From the NCBI RefSeq assembly GCF_026168515.1, contig NZ_CP093443.1:2976001-3040000 (forward strand): a stretch of DNA of 64,000 nt, written 5' to 3'. The stretch is from Brevibacterium spongiae. Its GTDB lineage: Bacteria > Actinomycetota > Actinomycetes > Actinomycetales > Brevibacteriaceae. Below the pieces are notes generated by a model, which saw only the letters and a program-made list of their open reading frames with translations, was not told where the DNA came from and did no database searches. Positions 17,806-28,075 of the stretch are shown piece by piece. Each line of letters opens with the position of its first letter. Position 1 is the first letter of the stretch. Both the position numbers and the translations under genes were made by a program.

Positions 17806-19047
17806 ATGGATCCGCAGACCCTCACCGAACTGCTCGACGTCGCCGTCCTCGACCGGCTCGACCGCATCGACGACCTGACCGGCGATGAACTCGCGAAGTC
17901 ATCGGCCCTGCGGAAGGAAGGCTATTCCGCCGAGGTGACCGCCGCCCTGCTCACCCAGGCGAGACTGCGGCAGGAGGCGGCCGCGAAGCTCGGTCCCTTC
18001 GCCGACGATATGCTCTTCACCCGCGACGGGCTCGCCCAGGCCACCCGCCTGCCGGTCGCCGCCCACCACGCGCGCCGCCTCATCGGCCACTCACCCGAGG
18101 ACTCGGCCGGGGACGCCGCCGAGGATGCGGCCTTCCGCATCGCCGATCTCGGGTGCGGGATCGGTGCCGATTCGGTCGCCTTCGCCGGTATGGGCGCGCA
18201 GGTGACCGCCGTCGACGCCGACGAGGTCACCGCCGCCATCGCCGCCTTCAACCTCCGTCACCTCCCCGACGCATCCGTCGAACACGCCCGCGCCGAGGAT
18301 GTCGACCTGGACGGCTTCGATGCCCTGTGGTTCGACCCTGCCCGTCGCACGATCGGCAAGGCCGACAAACGCGGATCGACCGCCCGCATCACCGATCCCG
18401 AAGCGTTCTCCCCCTCTCTGTCCTGGGTCATCGACCAGGCGTTGGGCGCGAAGGCAGCCGGGGTCAAACTCGGCCCGGCCCTCGATCATGACCTCGTTCC
18501 CGATGAGGCCGAGGCCCAATGGGTCTCCCACAACGGCGAGGTCGTCGAGGTCTGCCTCTACTTCGGGGCGGCCAGACAGCGTCCCGGCCGCGCAGCTCTC
18601 GTCATGGGCGAGCGCACCCTGCTCGTCCACGAAGATGACCTGCCGACCGAGGACGAGGCGGGCATCGGCGAGCTCGGGAAATACCTGCTCGAACCCGATG
18701 GGGCGATCGTGCGCGCAGGACTCGTCGCCGCCCTCTGCGGTCCCCTGCAGGCCAGACGCGTGCACCCGAAGATCGCCTACCTGACCACCGACGTCGCACC
18801 GAGTGGACCGGCCTCTGCAGGAGTCACCGCCTACGAGGTCGTCGACGTCCTGCCCGCGAAGATCCCGAGCCTGCGCAAGGAGCTCGTCTCCCGCGGAATC
18901 GGTTCCGTCGTCATCAAGAAGCGCGGCGCCGACATCGTCCCCGACCAGGTGAGACGGCAGCTCAAGCTGCCCAAGGGCGAGAAGGCCACGCTCGTATTCA
19001 CTCGCCTCGGCGATAAGCACGTCGTGCTGCTCACGCAGCCCGTGTGA
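17806..19047 (+). CDS. Class I SAM-dependent methyltransferase with THUMP-like domain
   Basis: This 413-residue protein has an N-terminal helical region (1-105), a SAM-binding Rossmann domain (IADLGCGIGADSVAF, near 112) with a conserved DPARR (near 178), and a C-terminal THUMP-like domain (about 340-413). Such actinobacterial proteins are presumed RNA methyltransferases, but the target is unknown. I chose ATG 17806 because the preceding gene ends at 17795 and earlier in-frame codons read through that gene in another frame. The stop lies inside the first of four short repeats. Confidence 0.85.
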   Translation: MDPQTLTELLDVAVLDRLDRIDDLTGDELAKSSALRKEGYSAEVTAALLTQARLRQEAAAKLGPFADDMLFTRDGLAQATRLPVAAHHARRLIGHSPEDSAGDAAEDAAFRIADLGCGIGADSVAFAGMGAQVTAVDADEVTAAIAAFNLRHLPDASVEHARAEDVDLDGFDALWFDPARRTIGKADKRGSTARITDPEAFSPSLSWVIDQALGAKAAGVKLGPALDHDLVPDEAEAQWVSHNGEVVEVCLYFGAARQRPGRAALVMGERTLLVHEDDLPTEDEAGIGELGKYLLEPDGAIVRAGLVAALCGPLQARRVHPKIAYLTTDVAPSGPASAGVTAYEVVDVLPAKIPSLRKELVSRGIGSVVIKKRGADIVPDQVRRQLKLPKGEKATLVFTRLGDKHVVLLTQPV

Positions 19048-19116
19048 GTTCGCCGGACCCGTGTGAACTGACGTTGGCCGTGTGAGTTCACCCAACCCGT
19101 ATGAGCTGACCCGACA
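19039..19116 (+). repeat. Four degenerate ~19-bp direct repeats (CCCGTGTGAGTTC)
   Basis: The phrase CCGTGTGAGTTC or a near variant recurs four times at a spacing of about 18-20 nt. The first copy supplies the TGA stop of the methyltransferase gene. The repeats fill the spacer before the sulfurtransferase ribosome site. Confidence 0.6.
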
Positions 19117-19128
19117 GAAGGAGATCCA

Positions 19129-19962
19129 ATGTCCCGCACCGACGTTCTCATCAGCGCCGATGAGCTGCTCAACCGGTTGCAGTCCGCACCGGCACCGAGG
19201 CTGCTTGACGTCCGCTGGACCCTGCCGAAACCCGATGGCCGGGATGACTTCGCCGCCGGGCACATTCCCGGCGCCATCTACGTCGATCTCGACACCGAAC
19301 TCGCCAGCCACGACAACACCGACCCCACGGCCGGGCGGCACCCGCTGCCGAGCCCCGAGGCCTTCCAGGAGACGGTGCGCTCCTGGGGCATCGACGCCGA
19401 CACCGAGGTTGTGGTCTATGACGACAATGCCTCGCTCGGAGCGGCCCGGGCCTGGTGGCTGCTGCGCTGGGCAGGTGTGAGCGCGCGAGTCCTCGACGGC
19501 GGGCTGGCGGCTTTCCGGGACGCCGGTGGGCAGCTGGAGACGGGTGACTCGGTGCCGGTCGAGCCGAGCTCCATGGTGATCACCCCGGGCCAGCTGCCGG
19601 TCATTGACGCCGATGCGGCGGCCGGCTTCGACGGTGTCCTGCTCGATGCCCGTGCCGGGGAGCGTTTCCGCGGAGAGACCGAACCGCTCGATCCGCAGGC
19701 CGGTCATATTCCCGGAGCGAAGAATGCCCCGGCCACCGACAACGTCCCCGCCGGGACGTTCTTGCCTGAGGCAGATCTGCGACAGCGCTTCGAAGCGCTC
19801 GGTGCCCTGGATCAGTCGGTCGGCGTCTACTGCGGATCCGGAGTCACCGCCTGCCACAATGCCCTGGCACTGGCGACGCTCGGCATCGAGGCGAGCCTCT
19901 ACCCCGCCAGCTGGTCGGGCTGGTCGTCCGATCCCGACCGCCCCGTCGCCACCGGCGACTGA
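19129..19962 (+). CDS. sseA: Sulfurtransferase, two rhodanese domains (mercaptopyruvate type)
   Basis: It transfers sulfur from 3-mercaptopyruvate or thiosulfate to an acceptor. The protein has 277 residues: an inactive N-terminal rhodanese domain (about 5-130) and a catalytic C-terminal one. The active-site loop CGSGVTA begins at C235 and matches the mercaptopyruvate sulfurtransferase loop (CGTGVTA/CGSGVTA) rather than the thiosulfate type. HIPGAIYVDL and HIPGAKN are the typical rhodanese phrases in each domain. A GAAGGAG ribosome site precedes the ATG. Confidence 0.9.
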   Translation: MSRTDVLISADELLNRLQSAPAPRLLDVRWTLPKPDGRDDFAAGHIPGAIYVDLDTELASHDNTDPTAGRHPLPSPEAFQETVRSWGIDADTEVVVYDDNASLGAARAWWLLRWAGVSARVLDGGLAAFRDAGGQLETGDSVPVEPSSMVITPGQLPVIDADAAAGFDGVLLDARAGERFRGETEPLDPQAGHIPGAKNAPATDNVPAGTFLPEADLRQRFEALGALDQSVGVYCGSGVTACHNALALATLGIEASLYPASWSGWSSDPDRPVATGD

Positions 19963-20359
19963 AGATCGCCACTGACAGCTGGAGTTCCGGTCGATCTGTG
20001 CTGGATCCCAGAGTCTTTCCGCACGGATCGCCCGGAACTCGACCGATCCGCGCTCGACCGCTCGCCACTCGGTTCCCGGCGTTTCCGGGACCCTCGGCGC
20101 TGCCGCCGCACTGAGGAGAACATCCTCGGCGAATGTCACGAAAAGTTATTCAAGCCGGAGAATCCGCGCTGAATCACGAATGCAATCGTGCTGGATCATC
20201 ACCCTTTCGACCACCCGTCTCACCTCTTATAGCGCTGTGACCTGGGATTACTCCTCATAATTCGTCGAGAAATCCTTTTGTAACAAAAACGTGACAGAAG
20301 ATCACGAATTCGTTACAGTGGAGGACATCGTCACATCAGACAGGCAATGAGAGGAACAC
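19963..20359. other. Gene-free region upstream of the NlpC/P60 gene
   Basis: No credible gene is seen in these 397 bases. The first part holds a hairpin (19982-20040). The last 150 bases are AT-rich and hold the promoter of the hydrolase gene. CGTGA-N7-TCACG (20291-20307) is an imperfectly spaced palindrome followed by TACAGT (20315-20320) as a possible -10. Confidence 0.5.
19982..20040. terminator. Inverted repeat after sulfurtransferase gene
   Basis: GAGTTCCGGTCGATC (19982-19996) pairs with 20026-20040 (14 of 15), with a 29-nt loop. It begins 20 nt after the sulfurtransferase stop; no T run, so Rho-independent activity is uncertain. Confidence 0.55.
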
Positions 20360-21241
20360 GTGGCATCTAAGCAGCACGGCCGTCGCGCCGCCGACGTCAA
20401 GGCCAAGACACCACTGACCGAGCTGAGCGAACTGCTCGCTGCGAACTCCGGCGCATTCGGCCGCCGGGCCGCAGTCGTCGCCGCCAGCGGCGGACTGCTC
20501 ACCGCAGCCGTCCTCCCCGCCGCCGGACAGGGAGCCGACGACAAGGCATCGGTCTCGGCCGAGACCGAGAAGCAGGCACCGGTCGAGTTCAAGAACCAAG
20601 CACCGACCATCGACGCCGGCGGCTCCTCGAAGAAGGGCGATCAGGAAGCATCGGTCACCGTCGACACAGACGTCGTCACCGCCGAAGCCGCCCCCAAGCC
20701 CAAGCCGAAACCGAAGCCTGAGCCGAAGGAGGAGCCGGAGACGACCGTCGCAGAGCCGGCGCCCGCCGAGGAGCCGGAGGAGGAGCCGAGCGAGAACTCC
20801 GAGGATGATTCGTCGAATTCCGAGAGCCCAGACGAGGGTTCAAAGGATGAGGGTCCGAAGAAGGACACCGGCGGCTCTGACGACTCGGGCCCGATCGACG
20901 GGTCCAAGGCCGAGCAGGTCCTCGGCTGGGCAGAGAAGGGCGTCGGAACTCCGTACGTCTACGGTGGATCATCGCAGAGCGGCTGGGACTGCTCCGGGTA
21001 CACCTCCTGGGTCTACAGCCACGTCGGTGTGGATCTGCCCCGCAGCTCCGGTGCGCAGAAGGGTGCGGGCCAGATCGTCTCGCAGTCTGAGGCGAAGCCC
21101 GGCGACCTCATCTGGCGTCCGGGACACGTGGGCATCTATGCCGGAGACGGACAGATGTACGACGCCGGTTCGCCCGGATCAGGAACCTCGAAGCGCAGCT
21201 ACAGCTGGATGGGCGACGTCACGTTCATCCGCGTACTCTGA
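20360..21241 (+). CDS. Secreted NlpC/P60 peptidoglycan endopeptidase
   Basis: This probable cell-wall hydrolase cleaves stem-peptide bonds. The 293-residue protein starts at GTG. An N-terminal basic stretch and twin Arg (FGRRAAVVAASGGLLTAAVL, about 34-53) form an export signal with a long n-region. A Lys/Pro/Glu and Asp/Ser-rich linker (75-190) follows, with PKPKPKPKPEPKEEPE repeats. The C-terminal NlpC/P60 domain carries the catalytic Cys211 in WDCSGYT and His256 in RPGHVGIY. Domain order fits RipA/Cgp-type hydrolases. A strong terminator follows. Confidence 0.92.
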   Translation: MASKQHGRRAADVKAKTPLTELSELLAANSGAFGRRAAVVAASGGLLTAAVLPAAGQGADDKASVSAETEKQAPVEFKNQAPTIDAGGSSKKGDQEASVTVDTDVVTAEAAPKPKPKPKPEPKEEPETTVAEPAPAEEPEEEPSENSEDDSSNSESPDEGSKDEGPKKDTGGSDDSGPIDGSKAEQVLGWAEKGVGTPYVYGGSSQSGWDCSGYTSWVYSHVGVDLPRSSGAQKGAGQIVSQSEAKPGDLIWRPGHVGIYAGDGQMYDAGSPGSGTSKRSYSWMGDVTFIRVL

Positions 21242-21261
21242 TCAATCCGATCCGCTACCCC

Positions 21262-21300
21262 AAGAACCCCTCGCCGGCGCTTAGCCGACGAGGGGTTCTT
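21262..21300. terminator. Bidirectional terminator
   Basis: AAGAACCCCTCG (21262-21273) pairs exactly with 21289-21300, an extra GC-rich inner stem extends it, and the stem ends in TTCTT. It lies between the convergent NlpC/P60 and GH3 genes. Confidence 0.88.
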
Positions 21301-21356
21301 CGTGTCCGCGGCGGCCCGTGCTCGGCCGGTCACCGCCGGTTCAACGGCACTGAGCC

Positions 21357-22985
21357 TCACCCGCAGTCGGGAGCCTTGTCGCTGCCGTCATACTCGGCGG
21401 GCAGCTGACCCGATGCCTTGAGATCGCCTTTGAGCCATTTCGCCACGGCCTTCAGCGCATAGGGGTTCGAGTCGTACGCGGTCACCGCCGATTCGGCGGA
21501 GGTGCTGCGCATCGTCCACGGGGCAGCTGTGCCGACAGCCACCTCGGCAGACGTGCTCGGGCTCAGGCTCACCGAGGTTCCACCCGATCCGACGGTGAGT
21601 CCGGTGTCCTCGGCTGCCTTCTTCAGCGCGGCCTTCTCCTTGTCGCTGCCCCCGACGATGGAGATCGCGTCGGTGCCGGCGAACGAGCATTCGCCCTTGA
21701 GTACGGTCAGGGATTTCTCGGCCACCTCGGTGAGCACCTTCTTCGGATCCTCGCCCGAGTCGTCGGCTTTCGCGGTCTTCTGCGCCTCGGCGATGGCCAG
21801 CTGCGCGGCGACGACGCGTTCGGACTTCTCCTCGAGGTCCTTCTTCTTCAGCGTCCCGTTGCCCATCGCCTTCACGATCGCCTTCTGCGCGGCTGCCGAA
21901 TCCGGGGGCATGAGCGCAACGTCGGCTCCGGCCGCGATGGCTTTGACGGTCTCCCCGCCCTTGAGGTTCTGGGGCACGGCCTTCATGTTCAGCGCATCGG
22001 TGGTGATGACGCCGTCGAAGTCGAGTTTCTCCCGCACAGCGTCATAGGCCTTGTCGTTGAGCGTGGCAGGCGTCGTCTTCGCATCGGGCAGCCCGATGTG
22101 GCCCATCATCACCATCGGCACCCCGGCCTTGACCGCGGATTTGAACGGCAGGAGATCCGTGTCCTCGAGTTCGTCGATCGATTTCTCCGATACAGGCAGG
22201 CTCTCATGCGAATCCACGCCGAGGCGGCCGTGTCCGGGGAAATGCTTCGCCGAGCTCGCGACTCCGCCGGAGCGGTATCCCTCGACGGCATCGGCGACGA
22301 CGTCGGCGACGTCCTTGTGGTCGGTGCCGGCCGAGCGGACGTTGATCGCCTTGTCCTTCGGCCCCACGGTGACGTCGGAATCCGGAGCGAAGTCGATGGT
22401 GAAGCCGAGGTCGGTGAGGTTCTGCCCCTGCACCGTCGTCGCATCGGTGATGAGCTTCGGATCATCGGTGGCCGCCAGCCCCATGAGCGGCGGGAATGGC
22501 AGCGCCGCGGTGCCGAGCCGGGACACCGGTCCGCCTTCCTGGTCGACGCCGATCGACACCGGCTGACCCTTCGTGCGTGCCCCCGAGATCTTCTCCGTCA
22601 GGCCGGTAACCTGGTCACTCGTCGGATTCTCCGGCAGGTTGTAGCCCATGACGATGACCCCGCCGAGGTGGTTCGCCTTGACCATGTCCACCGGGGTCTT
22701 CGTATCCGTGCCGTCCCAGGTGCCGATGATGAGCGAGCCGGCGAGCTCATCGTCGGAGAAGTTCCCGACGATCTCCTTCGCCTCGTTCTTGAAATCTTTC
22801 GGGTCAGCGTCGGCCGGGTCGTCCAAGGTGGGTTCGGCGTCGGCCTGAGCCTGCGCTTGTGACTCTGATTTCGTGCCGGGTTTCTGTTCGCCTGAAGAGG
22901 TCGCAGGGTCGGCCGCACCGCCGGAACAGCCGACGAGCGCGAGAGTCGTGGTCAGGGCCAGGATGCTCAGGCGAGAACGCAACAT
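21357..22985 (-). CDS. Glycoside hydrolase family 3 lipoprotein (beta-N-acetylhexosaminidase, NagZ-like)
   Basis: This lipoprotein probably removes N-acetylglucosamine from peptidoglycan fragments outside the membrane. It has 542 residues with lipobox LVGC (Cys20) and a Ser/Gln/Ala-rich linker. The GH3 domain (about 65-390) has VDQEGG near 150, KHFPGHG (near 247) with the NagZ-type catalytic His-loop, MMGHIG, and FDGVITTDALNM with the nucleophile Asp. The remaining C-terminus (about 420-540) resembles the extra domain of secreted actinobacterial NagZ proteins. ATG 22985 has both a GGAGG site and a TAGCAT 6 nt upstream. Confidence 0.9.
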   Translation of the reverse strand: MLRSRLSILALTTTLALVGCSGGAADPATSSGEQKPGTKSESQAQAQADAEPTLDDPADADPKDFKNEAKEIVGNFSDDELAGSLIIGTWDGTDTKTPVDMVKANHLGGVIVMGYNLPENPTSDQVTGLTEKISGARTKGQPVSIGVDQEGGPVSRLGTAALPFPPLMGLAATDDPKLITDATTVQGQNLTDLGFTIDFAPDSDVTVGPKDKAINVRSAGTDHKDVADVVADAVEGYRSGGVASSAKHFPGHGRLGVDSHESLPVSEKSIDELEDTDLLPFKSAVKAGVPMVMMGHIGLPDAKTTPATLNDKAYDAVREKLDFDGVITTDALNMKAVPQNLKGGETVKAIAAGADVALMPPDSAAAQKAIVKAMGNGTLKKKDLEEKSERVVAAQLAIAEAQKTAKADDSGEDPKKVLTEVAEKSLTVLKGECSFAGTDAISIVGGSDKEKAALKKAAEDTGLTVGSGGTSVSLSPSTSAEVAVGTAAPWTMRSTSAESAVTAYDSNPYALKAVAKWLKGDLKASGQLPAEYDGSDKAPDCG

Positions 22986-22991
22986 GCCTCC

Positions 22992-22997
22992 ATGCTA
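22992..22997 (-). promoter_or_regulatory. Possible -10 element of the GH3 lipoprotein gene
   Basis: TAGCAT on the minus strand is 6 nt from the ATG, but the same 6 nt contain GGAGG, so a leadered mRNA is equally possible. Confidence 0.35.
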
Positions 22998-23023
22998 ATG
23001 GCTGACCCTGACTCGACGCCCGT

Positions 23024-24564
<1,541 letters not shown>

Positions 24565-24568
<4 letters not shown>

Positions 24569-25518
24569 TTGACGGCTCCCATGGACAGGCCCTGGACGAG
24601 TTTGTCCTGGGCGGCGATGCCGGCGACGAGCACCGGGACGGAGATGATGAGCGAGGCCGCGCACACCTGGGACAGGAACAGGCCCTGGGAGGTGACGAAG
24701 CTCGTGAGGAACACCGGTGCCGTCGACGCCGCCGTCGAGGTGAGCACGGTGGCGAAGAGGAGCTCGTTCCAGGAGAAGATGAAGCAGATGAGCGCAGTGG
24801 CGGCCAGGCCCGGCGCGGTCAGCGGCAGCAGGATCTGGACGAAGACGCGCGGCAGTCGGGCTCCGTCGAGTTCGGCGGCCTCGAGGACCTCGACGGGCAC
24901 CTCGGCGAGGAAGGAGCGCATCATCCACACCGCGATCGGCATGTTCATCGCCGAGTAGATGATGATGAGCAGCAGCCAGGTGTCGAGGATTCCTGTGGAC
25001 TTCGCGACGAGGTAGACGGGCAGGAGGCCCGCGACCATCGGCAGCATCTTCGTCGACAGCAGGAAGAAGAGCACATCGGACCAGCGTTCGATGCGGCGGA
25101 TGGCCAGCGAGTACGCGGCCATCGTGGAGAGCACGAGGACGATGAGCGTCGAGACGATCGCGGCGACGGCGGAGTTGATGAGGAACGGCCACGGGTTCGC
25201 GCCGTTGCCTCCGCCGAAGAAGTTCACGTACGAATCGAGAGTGAGCGGAGCGAAGAAGCTCGGCGGGTTCGTCGAGGCGTCTGTTTCGGCGTGGAGGCTG
25301 GTCAGCAGCATCCACAGCAGCGGTGAGACGAAGAGCAGTCCGATCAGCCAAGCCAGGAGGCCGAGCAGGACCTTTCCGATCCGACCTTGGCCGGGCCGCC
25401 GCGGTGCATTCGCCTTCCGCCGAGGCGGCTCGACCGATCCTGGTGAGCCCGGTTCGATCGCGGTGGGGGTCACTCCGGGCTCGGGGTGTGTGCCCACGGT
25501 CAGGTCGGGGGTGCTCAT
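24565..25518 (-). CDS. Polyol/carbohydrate ABC transporter permease, MalG type
   Basis: This is the second membrane subunit of the importer. The 317-residue protein has a proline-rich cytoplasmic N-terminus (1-50), six hydrophobic segments, and the EAA loop (EVLEAAELDGARLPRVFVQI near 215-235) that contacts the ATPase. The start at 25518 overlaps the stop of the MalF-type permease as ATGA; the longer frame to 25902 is not family-like. SmoG/MtlG-type permeases are the nearest functional relatives I recognise. Confidence 0.92.
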
Positions 25519-26456
25519 GAGTTCTCCTCCTTGAGCAGGGTGGATGCGGTGCGCAGGGCGAAGGTCGCGATGATCAGGGAGGCCACGACGACGATGACGC
25601 CGACGGCCGAGGAGACTCCGTAGTCCTGGGCGACGAAGAACTCCTGGTAGATGACGTACGGCAGGTTTGCCGTGCCGAGTCCCCCGGAGGTCATCGTGAA
25701 GACCATGTCGAAGTTCTGCACGATGTAGATCGTGCCCAGCAGTGCGGCGAGTTCGATGTAGCGGCGCAGATGGGGAAGGGTGATGAAGCGGAACGTCTGC
25801 CAGGGACCGGCGCCGTCGACGAGAGCCGCCTCGTAGACATCCATCGGTCGGGACTGCAGGCCGGCAAGCATGATGAGCATCATGAATGGCGTCCACTGCC
25901 ACACGAGGACGAGCCCGATGCCCACCAGCGGCAAGCTCGTCATGAGGTCCGGCTGCGGGGCGGACTCACCGAAGACGGTGGTCAGCAGTCCGTTGAGCAG
26001 ACCATAGGAGGGGTTGAAGATCGCATGCTTGAACAGAAGCGCCGCGGCCACGGGCACGACGAGGAACGGGGTGATCATCAGGGTCCGGACGAAGCCGCGG
26101 CCGATGAACTTCCGATCGAGGAGCAGGGCGATGCCCAGACCCAGCAGCGCCGAGACGAGCACCACCCCGACGGTCAGGCCGACGGTGACGAACACCGCCC
26201 GCAGCAGGTTCGCGTCGGTGAACACGGTGACATAGTTCTGCAGGGTGCCGAAGGCGATGTCATCCGGGTAGGCGGCATTCCAGTTCATGAACGAGATGAT
26301 GATCGTGATCGCGAACGGGATCTGGGTGACGATGATGACGAAGATGAGCGCCGGCAGCATGGGCGCGCGTTTGAGCCATCGGTCCTTGGCACGGGGTTTG
26401 GGCGGCGTGATCGGCTGCGATGCACGCTCGGCGGCGGGTGCTGACACTTCGAACAT
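25515..26456 (-). CDS. Polyol/carbohydrate ABC transporter permease, MalF type
   Basis: This is the first membrane subunit of the importer. It has 313 residues and six hydrophobic segments starting near residue 33, and an EAA loop (DVYEAALVDGAGPWQTFRFI near 205-225). It follows the binding-protein gene after a 90-nt spacer that contains a hairpin, and overlaps the next permease gene by 4 nt. The ribosome site is poor (AAGG directly before ATG), consistent with lower expression than the binding protein. Confidence 0.92.
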   Translation of the reverse strand: MFEVSAPAAERASQPITPPKPRAKDRWLKRAPMLPALIFVIIVTQIPFAITIIISFMNWNAAYPDDIAFGTLQNYVTVFTDANLLRAVFVTVGLTVGVVLVSALLGLGIALLLDRKFIGRGFVRTLMITPFLVVPVAAALLFKHAIFNPSYGLLNGLLTTVFGESAPQPDLMTSLPLVGIGLVLVWQWTPFMMLIMLAGLQSRPMDVYEAALVDGAGPWQTFRFITLPHLRRYIELAALLGTIYIVQNFDMVFTMTSGGLGTANLPYVIYQEFFVAQDYGVSSAVGVIVVVASLIIATFALRTASTLLKEENS

Positions 26457-26507
26457 CCTTCGTCAGGTGGGTGATGCGGGCCGGTTGGGAAGTAGGGCAG
26501 GAGCCGT

Positions 26508-26537
26508 CTCGGGGCGGGGTCGATCATCCGCCCCGAG
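26508..26537 (-). terminator. Intra-operon hairpin after the binding-protein gene
   Basis: CTCGGGGCGG (26508-26517) pairs exactly with 26528-26537 around a 10-nt loop, 10 nt after the binding-protein stop on the minus strand. It has no T run, so attenuation or 3'-end protection is more likely than full termination. Confidence 0.65.
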
Positions 26538-26546
26538 GCTGCGCGG

Positions 26547-27908
26547 TCACTTCTTGTACTTGTCTCCGACCTTCTCGGCTTCCTTCTGGCCCTTCTCCAG
26601 CGCCTTGTCGACGGTCGTGCGTCCGGCGATGGCGGAGCTGACGTCCTCGGAGATGCCCGTGGCGAGGTCTGCGAATTCGGGGATCGTCACGAACTGCACG
26701 CCGAGCGTCGGACGCGGCTGGACTCCCGGGTTCTCGGGATCGGCCGAGTTGATGGCGTCCTCGGTCTGCTTAAAGAACGGTTCGGCGGCCTTCTGGTACT
26801 CGGGATTCTCATACGTCGAAGTTCGCTTGCCCGCGGGCACGTGCTGCCAGCCGAGCTCCTCGGCGACGGTCTCCTCGTAGTCCTTCGATGAGGCCCAGGC
26901 GACGAATTTCTTCGCCGCGTCCTGATTCTTCCCTGCCGCCTGAATGCCCCACGCCCACGTGTAGAGCCAGGAGCTCGAATCCGTCTCCTTCACCGGGGCG
27001 GCGACGTAGCCGATCTTGCCCTTGACCGGGGAATCGTCGGCTTCGAGTGTGCCGGTGGCCGCGGTCGAGTCGTACCACATGGCGACCTTGCCCTGCTGCA
27101 GGTTCGTCAGGCATTCGGTGTATCCGGCCTGCGGAGCCCCGGACTCGCCGTGGTCCTTGATGAGGTCGACGTAGAAGTTCGTCGCGGCTTTGAACTCCTT
27201 CGAATCGACCTGGGCGTTCCAGTCCTTGTCATACCAAGTGCCGCCGAAGGTGTTGACCACCGTCGTCAGCGGAGCGAACATCTCGCCCCAGCCGGGCAGC
27301 CCACGCAGGCAGATGCCCTTCGTGCCCTCCTCGGCTCCGTCGACCTTCGCGGCGAGCTTGGCCACCTCGTCCCACGTCGGCTTCTCCGGCATCGTCACGC
27401 CGGCCTTGTCGAAGATGTCGGTGCGGTACATGAGGAACGAGCCCTCACCGTAGAACGGTTCGCCGTACACCTTGCCGTCGACGGTCATCGATTCGGCCAT
27501 GGGGGTGAGGATGTCCGACTGGTCGAAGCCCTCAGCGTCGGCGACGCCGTCGTCCATGGGCGTCAGCCACTTGTTGTTCGCATACGTCGGGATCTCATAG
27601 TTCGACATCGAGGCGACGTCGTAGTTGCCGGCCTGAGCGGCGAACTCCTGGCCGATCTTCGCCCGCACTTCGTTCTCGGGCAGCACTGTGTAGTTGACCT
27701 TGATGCCGGTGTCTTCAGTGAAGCGGTCGGCGGTGAGCTTCTGCAGGTCCTGCATCTGCGGGTTGTTGACCATGAGGACGTTGACCTCATCGCCTCCGCC
27801 CCCGGAAGAGCTGCCGCCGGCACCACCGCATCCGGAGAGTGCGAGTGCTCCGACCATTCCGATGGCCGCCCATACGGCGCCTCGGCTCGTGATCAGGTGT
27901 TTCATCAT
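26547..27908 (-). CDS. Sugar/polyol ABC transporter substrate-binding lipoprotein
   Basis: This is the extracytoplasmic receptor of the importer. From ATG 27908 it has 453 residues with lipobox ALSGC (Cys27) and a Gly/Ser linker. The fold is the family 1 extracellular solute-binding type (MalE/SmoE), with NEVRAKIGQEFAAQAGNYDV and GKVAMWYDSTAA as typical phrases. A second ATG one codon on (27905) has better spacing from the GGAAGG site. The gene leads the minus-strand operon (binding protein, two permeases, polyol dehydrogenase). A palindrome upstream is the likely operator. Confidence 0.92.
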   Translation of the reverse strand: MMKHLITSRGAVWAAIGMVGALALSGCGGAGGSSSGGGGDEVNVLMVNNPQMQDLQKLTADRFTEDTGIKVNYTVLPENEVRAKIGQEFAAQAGNYDVASMSNYEIPTYANNKWLTPMDDGVADAEGFDQSDILTPMAESMTVDGKVYGEPFYGEGSFLMYRTDIFDKAGVTMPEKPTWDEVAKLAAKVDGAEEGTKGICLRGLPGWGEMFAPLTTVVNTFGGTWYDKDWNAQVDSKEFKAATNFYVDLIKDHGESGAPQAGYTECLTNLQQGKVAMWYDSTAATGTLEADDSPVKGKIGYVAAPVKETDSSSWLYTWAWGIQAAGKNQDAAKKFVAWASSKDYEETVAEELGWQHVPAGKRTSTYENPEYQKAAEPFFKQTEDAINSADPENPGVQPRPTLGVQFVTIPEFADLATGISEDVSSAIAGRTTVDKALEKGQKEAEKVGDKYKK

Positions 27909-27967
27909 TGTGCCTTCCCTCGTCCTTGCGGGATTGCTGCCCGCCATCGGGTTCGCTGCGAGAAAAT

Positions 27968-27991
27968 CATATGAGCATCGGTGCTCATATG
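27968..27991. promoter_or_regulatory. Perfect 10+4+10 palindrome, operator candidate of the polyol locus
   Basis: CATATGAGCA, spacer TCGG, TGCTCATATG. It lies between TTGCAC and TATGAT, a plausible minus-strand -35/-10 pair for the binding-protein operon. A half copy (CATATGAGC) recurs at 28034-28042 in front of the regulator gene. The adjacent SorC-type regulator is the natural ligand-responsive binder. Confidence 0.65.
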
Positions 27992-28030
27992 TGCAATACT
28001 GTGTCACGAACCAATCAGATGTGCAACACT
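27986..28030 (+). repeat. Direct repeat pair CA(T/G)ATGTGCAA(T/C)ACT
   Basis: Copies at 27986-28000 and 28016-28030 differ at 2 of 15 positions and are 30 bp apart, about three DNA turns, on the same face of the helix. They probably form part of the same regulator-binding array as the palindrome. Confidence 0.5.
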
Positions 28031-28075
28031 TCACATATGAGCGAACACACTGTCGTCGACGCCGAGGGGAGGACC

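Noticed and set aside
20040..20359. c-di-AMP (ydaO-type) riboswitch before the NlpC/P60 gene, a common arrangement in actinobacteria
   Set aside because: I could not find the conserved ydaO core segments, and the probable promoter lies close to the start codon, leaving too little leader.
24569..25351. Long N-terminal extension of the polyol dehydrogenase frame
   Set aside because: The extra 261 codons read antiphase through the permease gene, and the ATG at 24568 gives a normal-length enzyme coupled by ATGA.
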